A DNA stretch of 53,681 nt from contig MNCI01004110.1 in assembly GCA_015680685.1 (NCBI GenBank), positions 116,493 to 170,173 on the forward strand. Direction: 5' to 3'. The position numbers were made by a program, and so were the translations under genes. A model generated the notes under the pieces. That model was not told the DNA's origin. It did not search any database and worked only from the letters and a program-made list of their open reading frames with translations. This stretch comes from Gnetum montanum. Taxonomy: Eukaryota; Streptophyta; Gnetopsida; Gnetales; Gnetaceae. Below, in pieces: positions 1 through 10,304 of the stretch (positions are counted from its first letter, which is position 1; every line of letters begins with the position of its first letter).

Positions 1-96
1 TTTCTATCGGATCTTTCTACCTCTTATTTATAGATGAGGAGATAGGCTGCAATATCGTGTATGCGATATTGTGGTTAATTAAATGGCGACTCATCA
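1..96 (-). repeat. LTR 5' end fragment, Athila-like family
   Basis: Read on the minus strand, the fragment begins TGATGAGTCGCC at 96, runs through degenerate GATATCG palindromes and reaches a TATA box (TATAAATA, 32-25). The same layout occurs at 37218-37300 and 51906-52035. Only the U3 start is in the window; the element runs off the left edge. Confidence 0.7.
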
Positions 97-379
97 ATGA
101 GCATCATGATCATTGTGATGATTGTAATGAAGTTATGAGTTATGTTGTGAACATTGTAAGCAATGTAACTTTTGGTACCATTGTTAGTAGGAACAAGACT
201 AATAATGATAATATGTTGATTTTGTATTTGGTAATGATTACTATAGTAGTAGTCATAATAAGGAGATCATTATTGATTTGGATGTTGACATAGATAGTGA
301 TGAAATTGATTGTCTTGATTATGAGACAAATGAATAGTGTGAAGGCAATATACATTATGATTTTCATGGTGGAGGAAGG
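97..379 (+). pseudogene. Gag-like acidic remnant
   Basis: This stretch encodes an acidic tract (HDHCDDCNEV near 108-140 and DEIDCLDYETNE near 300-335), then a basic patch just before the integrase remnant. Acidic and basic patches like these occur between the gag zinc knuckle and pol in chromovirus-type elements. If so, most of pol is deleted between this segment and the next. No catalytic motif is visible. The assignment rests on composition and position only, so it is weak. Confidence 0.3.
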
Positions 380-880
380 ATGAGTGAAAGCCTTCCAAAC
401 ACTAAGAAGAAGGAAGCTAAGTTTTCATACAATAATACTTTTCATTTTTCCATTCATAAAAGTCCTTTTGAGGTAAACTATGGTTTTGTTCCAAAGATGG
501 TGGATACTTTGAAGAGCTTTGATGGTGAAGTTCAAATTAGTGTTAATTTTATGCAAGAGGTGAGGGATCTCCATGCATAAGTAAAATCAAATCTTGAGAA
601 GAAGGCTAAAGAAAGATTCCTCAAGAGGAATGAGAGTAAAAGGAAGCTAATTTTTGCCATTTTTGACTTAGTTTGGATACACTTAAAGAAGAAGGGGTTG
701 AGAGGTGTTGACTTCTTCAAGTTGAAAGCCAAGAAGATGAAGCCTTTCATAATTAAGGTCAAAATTAATGATAATGTTTTTGAAATTGATTTACCAAATG
801 ATGTTGATCTGTCTTGTGTATTTAATGTTTTAGATCTCATGCACTATCATGGAGTAGTTGATGGAGTAGTCATATAGGGC
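380..880 (+). pseudogene. Ty3/Gypsy integrase C-terminal remnant
   Basis: The frame encodes the end of a chromovirus-type integrase. It starts with YNNTFHFSIHKSPFEVNYG (about 430-486), which matches the family pattern AYN-x-S-x-H-S-x(2)-KSPFE-x(2)-YG that closes the integrase core. A stop at 578-580 interrupts it. The same frame then continues through a basic helical stretch, DLVWIHLKKKG (about 665-700), and KMKPFIIKVKINDNVFEIDLP (about 735-798). These match the small beta-barrel (GPY/F-like) domain with its family pattern of KIGPF followed by KINDNAY-x-(I/V)-DLP. The frame ends near 'VFNVLDLMHYHG', the usual FNVSDL-x(3)-H close. The catalytic core is absent, so this is a deletion derivative. 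The polypurine tract and 3' LTR follow in the expected order. Confidence 0.85.
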
Positions 881-1112
881 ATCATCAATGAGTTGAAGGG
901 GACTATTAATTAGTCCAAGTCTTTAATGGAAAGGAAGGAAATCATACTCAACCAAAGGAAAGCTTCAAGCACTTGAGGAGTGAAAAGGCATGAGTACTTA
1001 TCCATTGGAGGGATCAATCTACATATGATGTTATATGGGTCAATGAGAACAAACTTCATGAGTGGGAAATTACTACCACCCCTACTCCCTTATCCACATG
1101 AGTTCATTTTTT

Positions 1113-1127
1113 AAAGGGTGGGAGAGC
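1113..1127 (+). other. Polypurine tract
   Basis: The run AAAGGGTGGGAGAGC lies three bases before the LTR start TGTAGGAACA. This is the expected site for plus-strand priming in an LTR element and it fixes the strand. Confidence 0.7.
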
Positions 1128-1130
1128 TAG

Positions 1131-1940
1131 TGTAGGAACACCTCTTTCAACTCCCTTGTGCTTTTCTTACATTGGTTTTTGTAGGTTTTGGGCTCTATAG
1201 AAAACATCTTGAAGGTCAATGAGACGTCTTGTCTAAGATCAGGGTGCTTAGTAAAGATGTTTGGAAACTTCAGAAGACGTTTGGGATGTTTAATAGTCAT
1301 CTCAAGTGAGATGTCCTATAAGAGTATGAGATGTCTTAGTTGAATGTGAGACATCTTTAAAAATGCTAAGACATCTTAGCTAATACATCCTAGCTCTAGT
1401 AGAGATGTCTTAAGCCAAGGTGAGATGTTCCACCTGCATGTTTAGTTTTTCAATAAGATGGCCTAGAAAGGTTAGAGACAATCCAAACGAGTAGGAAAAC
1501 TTGCAAATTTGCCTATTCCAATTCAAAAAATAACTAGGAGAAGATGGAAAAAGATGAAAATAGTCGAATATCCTCAAGTTAAGTTGGGGAAAGGTTTCTA
1601 GGTATCTTATCTTCTCTTTTTCAATAAATACTAGTTTTGTTTCTTGTTTATATGACCATAAGATAAGCTTGAGCAAGAGTATGAGAGAGTACAATGAGTA
1701 AGTGCATATGTGGTGTATTGGCTTGTGTATTCTTGTGTCTTGCTTATGTGTTGAGATCTTAGTCCTAGGTTGTGGGAGAGATTCTCTTACATTAATAACA
1801 ACCATTGTGTGGGTGTAGAACCCCATGCTCTACAACATTGTTAGAGAGTTATAAGTGTTTAGATGTATCATGGATTATTGAATCCTACTGTAATATTACT
1901 TTCAATAATTGAAGATAGCTAGTTTTCTTGTTTTCTAGCA
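1131..1940 (+). repeat. 3' LTR of chromovirus-like element
   Basis: The LTR starts TGTAGGAACA after the polypurine tract. I end it at TTTTCTAGCA, the most plausible CA end; no second copy is in the window to confirm this. The U3 part (about 1200-1435) holds at least eight degenerate copies of the self-complementary pair AGATGTCT/AGACATCT. The same motif recurs in the unrelated solo LTR at 48026-48814. Confidence 0.6.
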
Positions 1941-3605
1941 TATTGTTTGTTCTTTCATAATATCTAGATTTAGTGGGTTCAAAGGTTATTTTACATTTGA
2001 GTGAACCTGCTCCATGTTATACCTATCATGGTTTCCTTAAAGGGAAATTCTTGAGAGATATACATAATTGAAAGTATTGTTGTATCAATTGGCTAATATG
2101 GACTTTGACAAAGGTACAGTTATATTATTGGAATAACAAAAAACTAAAAGTTGTTGGATATTTAATAAAAAGTAAAGATAGAAAATTTAATATGAAATCA
2201 TGGAAAAAGACACTATGAATTCTATATGAGGACTACTTGATAGTTTTCTCAAAAAGAATATGAGTATATTATGCGAAGTTAGAATAGAATGACATATGAC
2301 ACTTGGTACAAGGTCTCTAAAGTTTTTTCATTTAGTATTTCATGTGAGTGTAAATGGTCAATATTAAGTCATTTTTACAAGAATTCTATTAAGGTTTTAA
2401 TAAATTGAAAATGCATGCAAGTTCTTTTTCTGAGATAAATTTTATGATTCACAACTATCTTTTGATCTAAATTTCTTTAGACCTCATGAGTTTCCTAGCT
2501 AGGTTGAGGTTTCAAAGTTAGAAATGATATCTAAGACTACCAGAACCTTAATTGATAGGTCTTGTAATATCAATTCCATCTAGAAATCTTATCAAGTAAT
2601 AAGCGATGCATAGTAGCATGAGCATAATTAGAGAAGAAAAATTTCAAAGTTGAAAAAACATTGGAGAACTTGTCAAGAACATTGCCTATAGATGAAGAGA
2701 GTGTTATGGAGATTGAGAAACATGTTGTATATTTGACATTTAAGTTTATGTTCTCATGTCAACCTAATAGATTGGTTAGTGAGAGAAGGCTTTCAAGTTG
2801 GAATAGTCCATCAAAGATAGCTAAACATGCTTTTATTTAAAACTGTGCTAGAAAATTGTTTATGAATACTAACTATAGTTGTACTGCATTTATCCTTAGT
2901 TATTATTTATTGCTTTTATCATTGGATCATTTGTTGGATTTTTCACTAATTTTGTGTAATATCTATATGTAGATGAGGTCAAATGTATGTTGGAGAATAA
3001 AGGTCACTTTGGCATAAACTCTATGCATCACTGACATTGAGGCATTTTTATTAGTGGATGCAGGTTACCATTGGAAGTTTTGTATTTTTTTCTATTCATG
3101 GATTCTAGATGATGAAGTTCAATATTGGATGTATTATATTTGGAATCTATTAGTGCATTATCCTCATCCTCATTCATGTGTTTACAATGTGAACCACTTG
3201 ACTGACCTTCAAGAACATATGATGGTGAAGTGCTTTGTTTGAAGCTACATTGTATGTTTAAAAGTTGGAGGGATGAATTGCTATATATTTTCTTAATGGA
3301 ATCAACCAATATGTGAGAGTGATCATTGTTGCTAGATCATCGAAAATAGTAATTAATGTAACCTAGCCATTGCAAATGTCCAAGGAATTTAGCAAGGATA
3401 ATTGAATGATGAAAAATATCAAGTGTTATCATATAAAGTTTAGGAATTTAGCAAAGATTATTGAATGATGAAAAATATCAGGAGTTATCATATAAATTTT
3501 TAGGAAGATAATTAAATACCACATAGATGCATATTTTTTAAGCATTCTCATGCATACTATGTGATCCACCTTGCATACTCTTGCAAAAAAAATGTATTGC
3601 AAGTG
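1941..3605. other. No gene recognised
   Basis: AT-rich sequence with stops in every frame. A faint zinc-finger-like stretch near 2335-2400 was considered and rejected. A small open frame on the minus strand (3028-3309, 93 codons) has no recognisable domain. A two-copy tandem repeat lies at 3384-3501. Confidence 0.5.
3384..3501. repeat. 59-bp tandem duplication
   Basis: Two adjacent copies, 3384-3442 and 3443-3501, both start GGAATTTAGCAA and differ at a handful of positions. It looks like a local slippage or unequal-exchange duplication in non-coding DNA. Confidence 0.85.
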
Positions 3606-3610
3606 CATGC

Positions 3611-5323
3611 TGTACTGACCTAAATCGTCGACGTAAGGCTGGAAGGGAAAAAAATACTAAAAGATCATCGGATAGGCATAGTTGACCCTACCTTCATGTG
3701 AGGGCAAGCTGGAAAAGGAAATGAAGGTAGAGTGCCTTGGATGGTCTGCACGCAAATCAACCAAGGACTTCCCCGAGCGTGAACTATGGCTTGTGTTGGG
3801 GTTATCGTAACTAATGACGTACGAAATGTAAACAATGATGTACGAAATGCAAAAAGAGTGTAAACAGAACTATACTATTATAAACAAAGCATAAACTGAA
3901 TTTAATACAGAGAAAACAATATAATGGCCGGCAAAATGAACTATATTGTATTGATTAGAAAGGATGTGCATTGGTCAAAGCGTAGCTGCATGTGTGGATG
4001 GCAAGTCAAGCACCAAGCCTTGAGATGATGTGTTTCAGAAGTGCTTGGATGCTAGGAGTCAAGTGCACCTGAGCATCTAAGGATTGCTAGTCTGTGTTTC
4101 CTAAGCCATCAACCTTCAAAATTGCCAACCCTGTTTATGTGAATTGACAGGGTATTTATAGGGTTTGGTTGGGCTCGAGTGTGAAACTCATGGATGGAAC
4201 CAACGGTTGAGAAATGAGAGGAAAACAAATCAAGTGACACATGTTTGATGGACAGCTGTGTGTGAATTGGACATGTGTAGGCAAGCTACATTCTTGACTG
4301 GATGCACTGTATCTTACAGCGTGTGTTAGCTTACTCAAGCTAGCTTACGCTCATGGAAGCACATACAATTTGGAGCTTAAGAGCTTCACAAGTTAACAAA
4401 TGATGAAAATTTACAATGAAAATGATAATGACACAAGAGACATTAACTCTGGCTCGCTTGAAACTTCTCGATCCCTGAATTAACTACTGCAGGATGTCGA
4501 TCTGAGTGGTCTTGTGGCTGTTCAAGGCATCTTTGTTTCACTAGAGCTTCCAGCGTGAATTGATTTTGTCTTGGCATGTCTCTAGCACGCTCACGCTGTA
4601 CTCACGCTGCCAGCGTGACCTCAGTGTGACCTTAGCATGAGTTGATGAGAATGACACGTTTCACATCAATTCTTGATCTTTGAAGCTTGTTCCTTGAAGT
4701 CTAATGATTGCCTAACTATGATTGACCCTGAGAGTGATCTCCAAGTCAAAAATTGAGCTTGATGTACCTTTTTGTAACCATTTTTGGTAGCTCATGCTGG
4801 ACTCACGCTACCAGCGTGACCATAGCGCGAGCTACAAAAACTTGCAATTTTGAATCTGAAATATGGAATTCTAGAGGCTGGAACTTGAAGTTGTCAACAA
4901 TGAACCATGAGGATGACTTGCACCTTGGAAGTTGGATCATTTTGACTTAGTTTTGAGGCTCTCAGAGATGGTCATGCTGTACTCATGTTGCCAGTGTGAC
5001 CTCAGCGTGACTACAGCATGAGTAAGAAAATTTGTACCATTTGACTTGAAATTTGAATTCCTGAATGCTGAAACTTGAACTAGACACAACAGTGACCCTT
5101 GAGAATCCCTTTCAACCTCAAATTGAACCACCTTTGACTTGATTCTGAAGTCATTGAAGTTGCTCAGGCTGAGGGCAAGCTAGACAAGCTGAGCATGAGC
5201 AAGCTGGCTTGAGCAAGCTGATCGTGAGTTCCATGCTTTAGTCAAATTTTTGCTTCCCAAAAGTTAAAAGGGCTCTGGGTTATTCTCATTTCAAGGTGTT
5301 AGGCCAAAATTAGTGGTGTTTCA
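3611..5323 (-). repeat. 3' LTR of the Tat-like element
   Basis: 1713 bp, plus-strand start TGTACTGACC and end GTGGTGTTTCA. It is highly similar to 13709-15404; most mismatches I compared in the first ~150 bp are C/T or G/A. It is rich in degenerate CAGCGTGA/TCACGCTG and AAGCTAGCTT-type motifs, for example at 4535-4640, 4795-4830, 4975-5025 and 5160-5235. Confidence 0.93.
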
Positions 5324-5336
5324 TTGGCCCCTCTTT
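5324..5336 (-). other. Polypurine tract
   Basis: On the minus strand AAAGAGGGGCCAA abuts the LTR start TGAAACACC. Together with the PBS at the other end it fixes the element's orientation. Confidence 0.8.
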
Positions 5337-6515
5337 GTTAACGTCTGGAGGAATCCACCCGAGAGGCATCAACAAAAAAGTACAAAACACCATGACCAAC
5401 CAAGTACCAAGCATTGTCTGTCAGCCTCTAGCTGGACGTCATCACACCATGTTCAAAAGTACATGGGATTGGGGAAGTGTAGTTCAAGATGCAAGAGGAT
5501 TGGTTGTAACTAGGGGAAGTCAGGAGTTGATCAAGGGTTATAATTGTTGTTGGAATTGTGAGATAGGAATGTTCTCACCTAAACAAGCCATATTTATGGT
5601 CCTTGTCGGTAGCTAGTGTTTAGCAGACTCAGAACCAGGACATAGGGAGTGCGTTCTTTGGGGAAACGAGACTCTTGTAGAGTGTTTACGGGGGCTCATT
5701 GTAAATAGCCAAAGCCATGCGATGATGTGCAACATGATCATTTGAGACACAAGTGTAACTATTTTCTAAGACAATTACCTTCTCACTTGTGGCTTGTATG
5801 AGAATAGCCAATAGTCTTTGGTCTATGATGTCAATGGGATCATGAAGACATTTTTTGTGCATTTTTCTCTCTGATCTTTTGTTCTTTTTCTTTTTGTTTG
5901 TTTGTTTCTTCTTTTCTTTTCTTTTTGTTTTTATTTTCCTTCTTTTTGGTCTTTTTGAAAGAGCTTGTTTTTAGTGTTGTGCTTGTGCTCATGCGCTTGC
6001 ATTTTGTATCATGTACCATGTATTGTGTTTTGGATTACAACTGCGTAGAGAATCACAGTGTGCAACAGTGTATCAAGAGTTTTGGGATGAATACAATGTA
6101 TCAAGGGGTGTAGTTGAATAGGATAAGGGGACACATGGTGGGGAATAGGGAATGTATCAAGAATCAAGAATGTACTTATGAATGGATTGATTAACCCAGT
6201 TGCGTGCATCAGGAAGAATGTGATACCTTGTCGTCATGATGAAGTGCATCTATGCACAAATGCCTCAGGCGTGTCATCCTACAAACAAAACTCCAAGGAG
6301 ACAGGAAAACCACAAATGATTCAGTTAACTAAGTACTTTAAACTTGAAAACAACCAAGGAGATGGAGCCACCACGTGCAATTTCAAAGCAGACAGAATTA
6401 TGAACAGCATCAGCTTCATCAGGGTCCATGAGACAAATTATGCAGCAAGTTTTTGTGGAACGGGTTCAACCAATTGCAACAACATGTCTTTTCAAGTATC
6501 ACCTGGTCGTTGACG
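5337..6515. other. Element spacer, no gene recognised
   Basis: This lies inside the Tat-like element, between the polypurine tract and repeat block B. A pyrimidine-rich run occupies about 5868-5960 of the plus strand. Plus-strand open frames at 5335-5616 and 6178-6513 show no domain, and I treat them as chance. Confidence 0.5.
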
Positions 6516-6975
6516 ATGTCACCAGTTTATAGTCTTAGTAGACTATTGTGGGTTAGTTTCACATCATAACCCTTTGGACGATGCTAGTTTAGCGTCGTAG
6601 CGGACGGTGCAGTGCTAGTTTATAGTCATAGCGGACTGTGAAGAGGCAAACCAGTTTATAGTCTTAGTGGACTCTACATGCTAGTTTTACCTCATGGTAT
6701 ACAAATGTGGTAGTTTAGTGTCATACCAGATAGAACTTTGTGGTGTCAGTTTACTGTCATGACGCTAGGACAGTCTGTGGTGCCAGTTTCAAGTCATAGC
6801 CCTAGGATCGATCTATGGTATCATTTTTAGGTTGTGATGCTAGGACCGTTCTATGGTATCAGTTTTAGGTCATGATGCCAAGACCGTTCTATGGTATTAG
6901 TTTTAGGTCATGATGCTAGGACCGTTCTATGGTATCAGTTTTAGGTCGTGATGCCAAAACCGTTGCGTACCTCAA
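6516..6975. repeat. Degenerate tandem array, block B
   Basis: About 13 head-to-tail units of 29-38 bp share a core like AGTTTAnnGTCATnnnGGAC. The last six units (about 6745-6975) settle into a period near 37 bp and share GGTCATGATGCTAGGACCGT. The same core recurs in block A on the other side of the antisense gene. Confidence 0.8.
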
Positions 6976-6999
6976 GTTCATCAAACATAGTACCATTTT

Positions 7000-7290
7000 A
7001 GGTACAGGTGATTTGTAGGATTAGCAAACTTGTTCCCGTCCATGTCAGCAAGTTTGAATGCTCCGTTATTGTATGCCTTGGTGACCAAGTAAGGTCCTTC
7101 CCAGTTGGCTAAGAATTTATCTTGGTGTTCACAGATGGCCTTAAGGACTAGATCTCATTCTTTAATCAATCACCTATGCAGATCGTGTTTGTGTCGTTGC
7201 CGTTGTTGTTTCTGGTACCACTCGATCTGATCAAGCATTCGCACCCATTCCTCCACCACTAAGTCAAGGTCAGCAATGCGTAGTTCATTT
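7000..7290 (-). pseudogene. Integrase/pol C-terminal remnant
   Basis: On the minus strand the frame encodes EEWVRMLDQIEWYQ and later KFLANWEGPYLVTKAYNNGAF followed by KLADMDGN (about 7130-7030). This matches the closing segment of plant Tat/Athila-type pol, family pattern K-F-x-P-NWEGPY-x-(V/I)-x(2)-A-x(3)-GA-(F/Y)-x-L-x-D-x-(D/E)-G. An internal stop is present. The integrase core that should precede it is missing; the neighbouring sequence (7340-8978) is instead the antisense gene-like frame. Position and orientation agree with the minus-strand gag and protease. Confidence 0.8.
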
Positions 7291-7339
7291 TTTTGGCTTT
7301 CATCAAGGAGGCCTAAGAGAGAGAGAAGCTTTGGCCCCG

Positions 7340-8978
7340 ATGGTTGATCCTAAAGTGGTTGCCACAGGGCCAAAGGAAGAAGCAAAAGAAAGGGAAGAAG
7401 TGATCGAAGAACTTCTTGTCTCGCAAGAGGAAGATGTAACAAGCATCATGAGGATGAAGCTTGTGGAGGCTTTGGATGCACTTAAGCATTAAAGCAACAA
7501 GAGAGGCGTCTTCGAGGGTTTCTTCGATGGATCTTTGCAACTTGGTGATCCACCCAAGCTGACTAGCAAAGGGCTTTTTGGTATGTTCCTTTTAGCTCAA
7601 TCCACATTTTGTACCCTTTTACTTTTATGTGTTGTTTTCTGATTATCTTGATTATCCCTAGCATCAGAGGTAGATGCTAAGATTTCTAAGGCACATATAT
7701 CCCGAGTGGAGGTGTCAGGGTCACAAACCCTAATTGAGGTGACCTCCCATGCTTGTCCCACCTCCACTGACTAGCTGAGGCCATGGCCTAAGATGCCTAG
7801 TAAAATGGACTTTGTCACAGGCATCGTTAATGATGTGGTCACTCACCTAAAACAAGCTCATCCAGAACTAGGTATGTGTACGTTACGTATTATGCTAAGT
7901 GTCTAGGTTTATTGTGTTTCTTTGCGTTCATTTTTTTTATTATAGCTGATTCATGTGTGTGGTACTTATACCTGCAGGCGCCAAGCTCTAGTGGAATCCT
8001 TCTGAGGCTACTCATATTGATGCCCTTCCCGAATTACCAGGGAATATTGAGCAAGTCCCTAGAAAGGTTTATGATGCAGTTTCCAGTTGCGTCGTACAAA
8101 ATGCTAAGTCGCTCTGGACTTGTAGGCGTTCAATTAAGTATCTATGGGACAAGGTGCACTCATTGAAGGAAGCACTAGTAAAGGAGAGAGAAGAGAAGAG
8201 GGATCTCCAATCCTGTTATGATTTTACTGCTGCTAGGTTGTCTGGTGATAGTACTTGGTGCATGTCTGAGATCACCTATGCGCGTTACTGGATAGTTTTG
8301 AATAGCAAAGTGCAGGCTACATGGGATTTGGCCAAGCAAAGGACATAGATGGATTTGTTAAATAGAAAATGCCACAATTGGAAATCCTTTGCTACCAAAG
8401 TACATGAGTGGGGTCAAGACCAGAAGGACCACAAGAATCAGTACAAGAAATGGTTAAAGGAGGAGTCAGTTGAACATCGTCGAATGGAGATGTTCATCAA
8501 TGGACTAGGCTTGCGGCCTGCTTACAATAGGTTTGCCGAGTGCACCGAGGTGGAGGGATCTCCCGAGAGAACCATTACCACCACTTCTGGGGAAGCTTCA
8601 ATAGGCATGTTCTCTCTTAAGCATCCTACCTGGACCTCGGTGGACAAGGGTAAAATCTTGGCTAGCATCAACCTTAGCCTAGATGAGGATTGGGCAAATG
8701 TGCCTGAGGAGGAGATTTTGAGGTGCTTGGAGGCTAGTCTAAGGCCTTCTTCGCTTGTGAGTGTTTTATTACGGCGCTTACTTTTGTATCGTTATATATT
8801 GTTGGTGTTACTGTTTTTCTAGGTTTTATATTCATAATTTTCTTTGTTACTCTTACCTGTTTTGTTGTTTTCTTTTCTATTATAGGGACATGTTAATGAT
8901 GGAGCTAGCCCTAGTGGAGTGAAAGCGGATGATGTGGAGGATATTGGGGGTTAGCCCCCTCCTAGTATTGATGCATGA
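7340..8978 (+). pseudogene. Antisense spliced frame, four exons, unknown product
   Basis: This gene-like frame runs opposite to its host retroelement. Proposed exons are 7340-7580, 7668-7871, 7978-8756 and 8886-8978. The introns are 87, 106 and 129 bp with ends GTATGT...CAG, GTATGT...CAG and GTGAGT...TAG. Phases match at all three junctions (1, 1, 0), and the joined frame is 439 codons with a final TGA at 8976-8978. The start is uncertain: ATG at 7340 is the first in frame, but the frame stays open upstream. Five internal stops (TAA 7490; TAG 7772, 7989, 8346 and 8952) would each be a glutamine codon before one C-to-T change. The product looks soluble: an acidic, Glu/Lys-rich N-terminus, a helical charged middle (KEREEKRD near 8180), Trp-rich spacing (WDLAKQ, WKSFATKVHEW), then an acidic tail. 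I recognise no family. Tat-lineage elements are known to carry extra frames, some antisense, but this one cannot be matched by eye. Confidence 0.75.
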
Positions 8979-9351
8979 GTTTAACTATTAGCCTAGTTTT
9001 AACAATTGGATGTTTTGGATTTTCAAATGCCTAATGGGAATGTATGAGGATTGATGTAATGCCATGGATTTAATTGTGGTGTAAAATGGTGGCATTCTAC
9101 TGCCACTTTGACGTTCAATATTTTTTTCTTTTTCACATTTTTTGTGGTTTTTCTTATTTTCTCAAGTATATCGTAAACATATGTGTGTAGCTGAATGTAC
9201 AATGAGTTTTTAAAATGCAGAGAAAAATGTAAAGCAAATATTTGAAAAAGAAAAAGTAACAAGAATGCATGAATCGAAGTTGCAACTTGTAACATGTAAA
9301 TGAAAATTTGACATAACGTAGCAAATTTTTGTAAACTTGTGACATATTAAA
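8979..9351. other. Spacer after the antisense frame
   Basis: AT-rich, non-coding by appearance. It would hold any 3' UTR of the antisense transcript. I see no canonical AATAAA close to the stop. Confidence 0.4.
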
Positions 9352-9600
9352 CTCTAGTTTAAAGCCATTTCGGGCTATGCACATCAGTTTAAAGTCATGG
9401 TGGACTATTGCATCTGTGTTGAAAAAGAAGGGTTACTAGTTTTAGGCCATAGCGGGCCGAAAGCGATAACAGTTTTAGGAATCCTAAAAGGGACAGGCCA
9501 TTTCTAGCCATGGCTAGTTTAACGTCATTGCAGACGTTCACTGGCAATTTAATGTCATACCAAACAGTTGGTAGTTTAACATCATTCCAGACGCTTAGTA
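9352..9600. repeat. Degenerate tandem array, block A
   Basis: About seven units with the same AGTTTAAnGTCAT core as block B, for example at 9385, 9435, 9511, 9546 and 9571. Blocks A and B therefore bracket the antisense frame and the integrase remnant. Confidence 0.7.
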
Positions 9601-10304
9601 ATTTGCCCTAGTTATTGAGTTTCTTTTTAATCCTTCATAGCTTGACATGAGGGTAAGGCATATAGGTACGATCTTATACTTACCTTCCCCTTCACTGGAG
9701 ATATCGAAAGGTAGCTTCGACCAAGAGATGTTAGTGGGAATGGCTCCTATGTTTGTGTTGTCCGGTGCTTCCTCAGTTTTAGTAGGATCATGAGTTAACA
9801 TTGGGTTCATGTCTTGAAGTATGCTCATGGTTCCTTGCTTAGGCTCAGAGAACTCAATTTTTGACCCTTGATCCATTCTCGAGTGTGAGGAAGTAAATGA
9901 TGTTTTCGTATCCCCATGTATGATGATCTCGCCACCCTCATAAGGTAGGTGGATCTCCTGATGGATCGTTGAGGATACGGCTCTAAGTTGAGCTAGCCAA
10001 GGATGTCCTAGGATTAGATTGAACCCTAGCATTTCATCAACCACTACGAATTCAGCTGATGTGGGGAATTGGTCCATTGCTATGAAATCCAAGGTAACCA
10101 TACCTTTCACCACAACACGGGAACCACTGAAGGTTTTAAGAAGGAAGTTGTTGTGGGCTGTATTTGCTTTGTAAGCCCTAGTTTTTCAACGATGGAAAAA
10201 GGTATTACATTTGTTGCCACACCATCATCGACATGCACCCTATGTATCTTGAAGTGGTTGACTTGTATTGTTATGAACATAGGGGCTGTAGTGACTTCTC
10301 CCAT
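9595..10304 (-). pseudogene. Retroelement aspartic protease remnant
   Basis: Two frames, 10304-10107 and 10113-9595, together encode a Ty3/Gypsy aspartic protease. The first has an active-site block HRVHVDDGVATNVIPFSIVEKLGL; the family pattern is a hydrophobic run, D-(S/T/G)-G-(A/S), then N-(I/V)-(L/I)-P. Here it reads VDDG. The second carries FVVVDEMLGFNLILGHPWL (flap to C-terminal block, family I-LLGRPW), then VSSTIHQEIHLPYEGGEIIIHGD, typical of plant Tat-type protease tails. A stop near 10110 separates the halves. The frame ends at 9595, exactly where repeat block A begins, and no RT follows. It would have processed Gag; it is dead here. Confidence 0.85.

Noticed and set aside
2290-2460. 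Possible FAR1/MULE SWIM zinc-finger remnant (a CECKW stretch)
   Set aside because: Only the first two cysteines fit; the second Cys-His half is absent and the frame has stops on both sides. Not enough to call.
3028-3309. 93-codon open frame on the minus strand
   Set aside because: No domain, no homologous copy in the window, low-complexity surroundings.
5335-5616. Plus-strand frame next to the 3' LTR of the Tat-like element
   Set aside because: It lies over the polypurine tract and spacer of a minus-strand element; composition is not protein-like.
6178-6513. 111-codon plus-strand frame
   Set aside because: No motif, and it ends at the repeat array. It could be an upstream exon of the antisense gene but nothing links it in phase.
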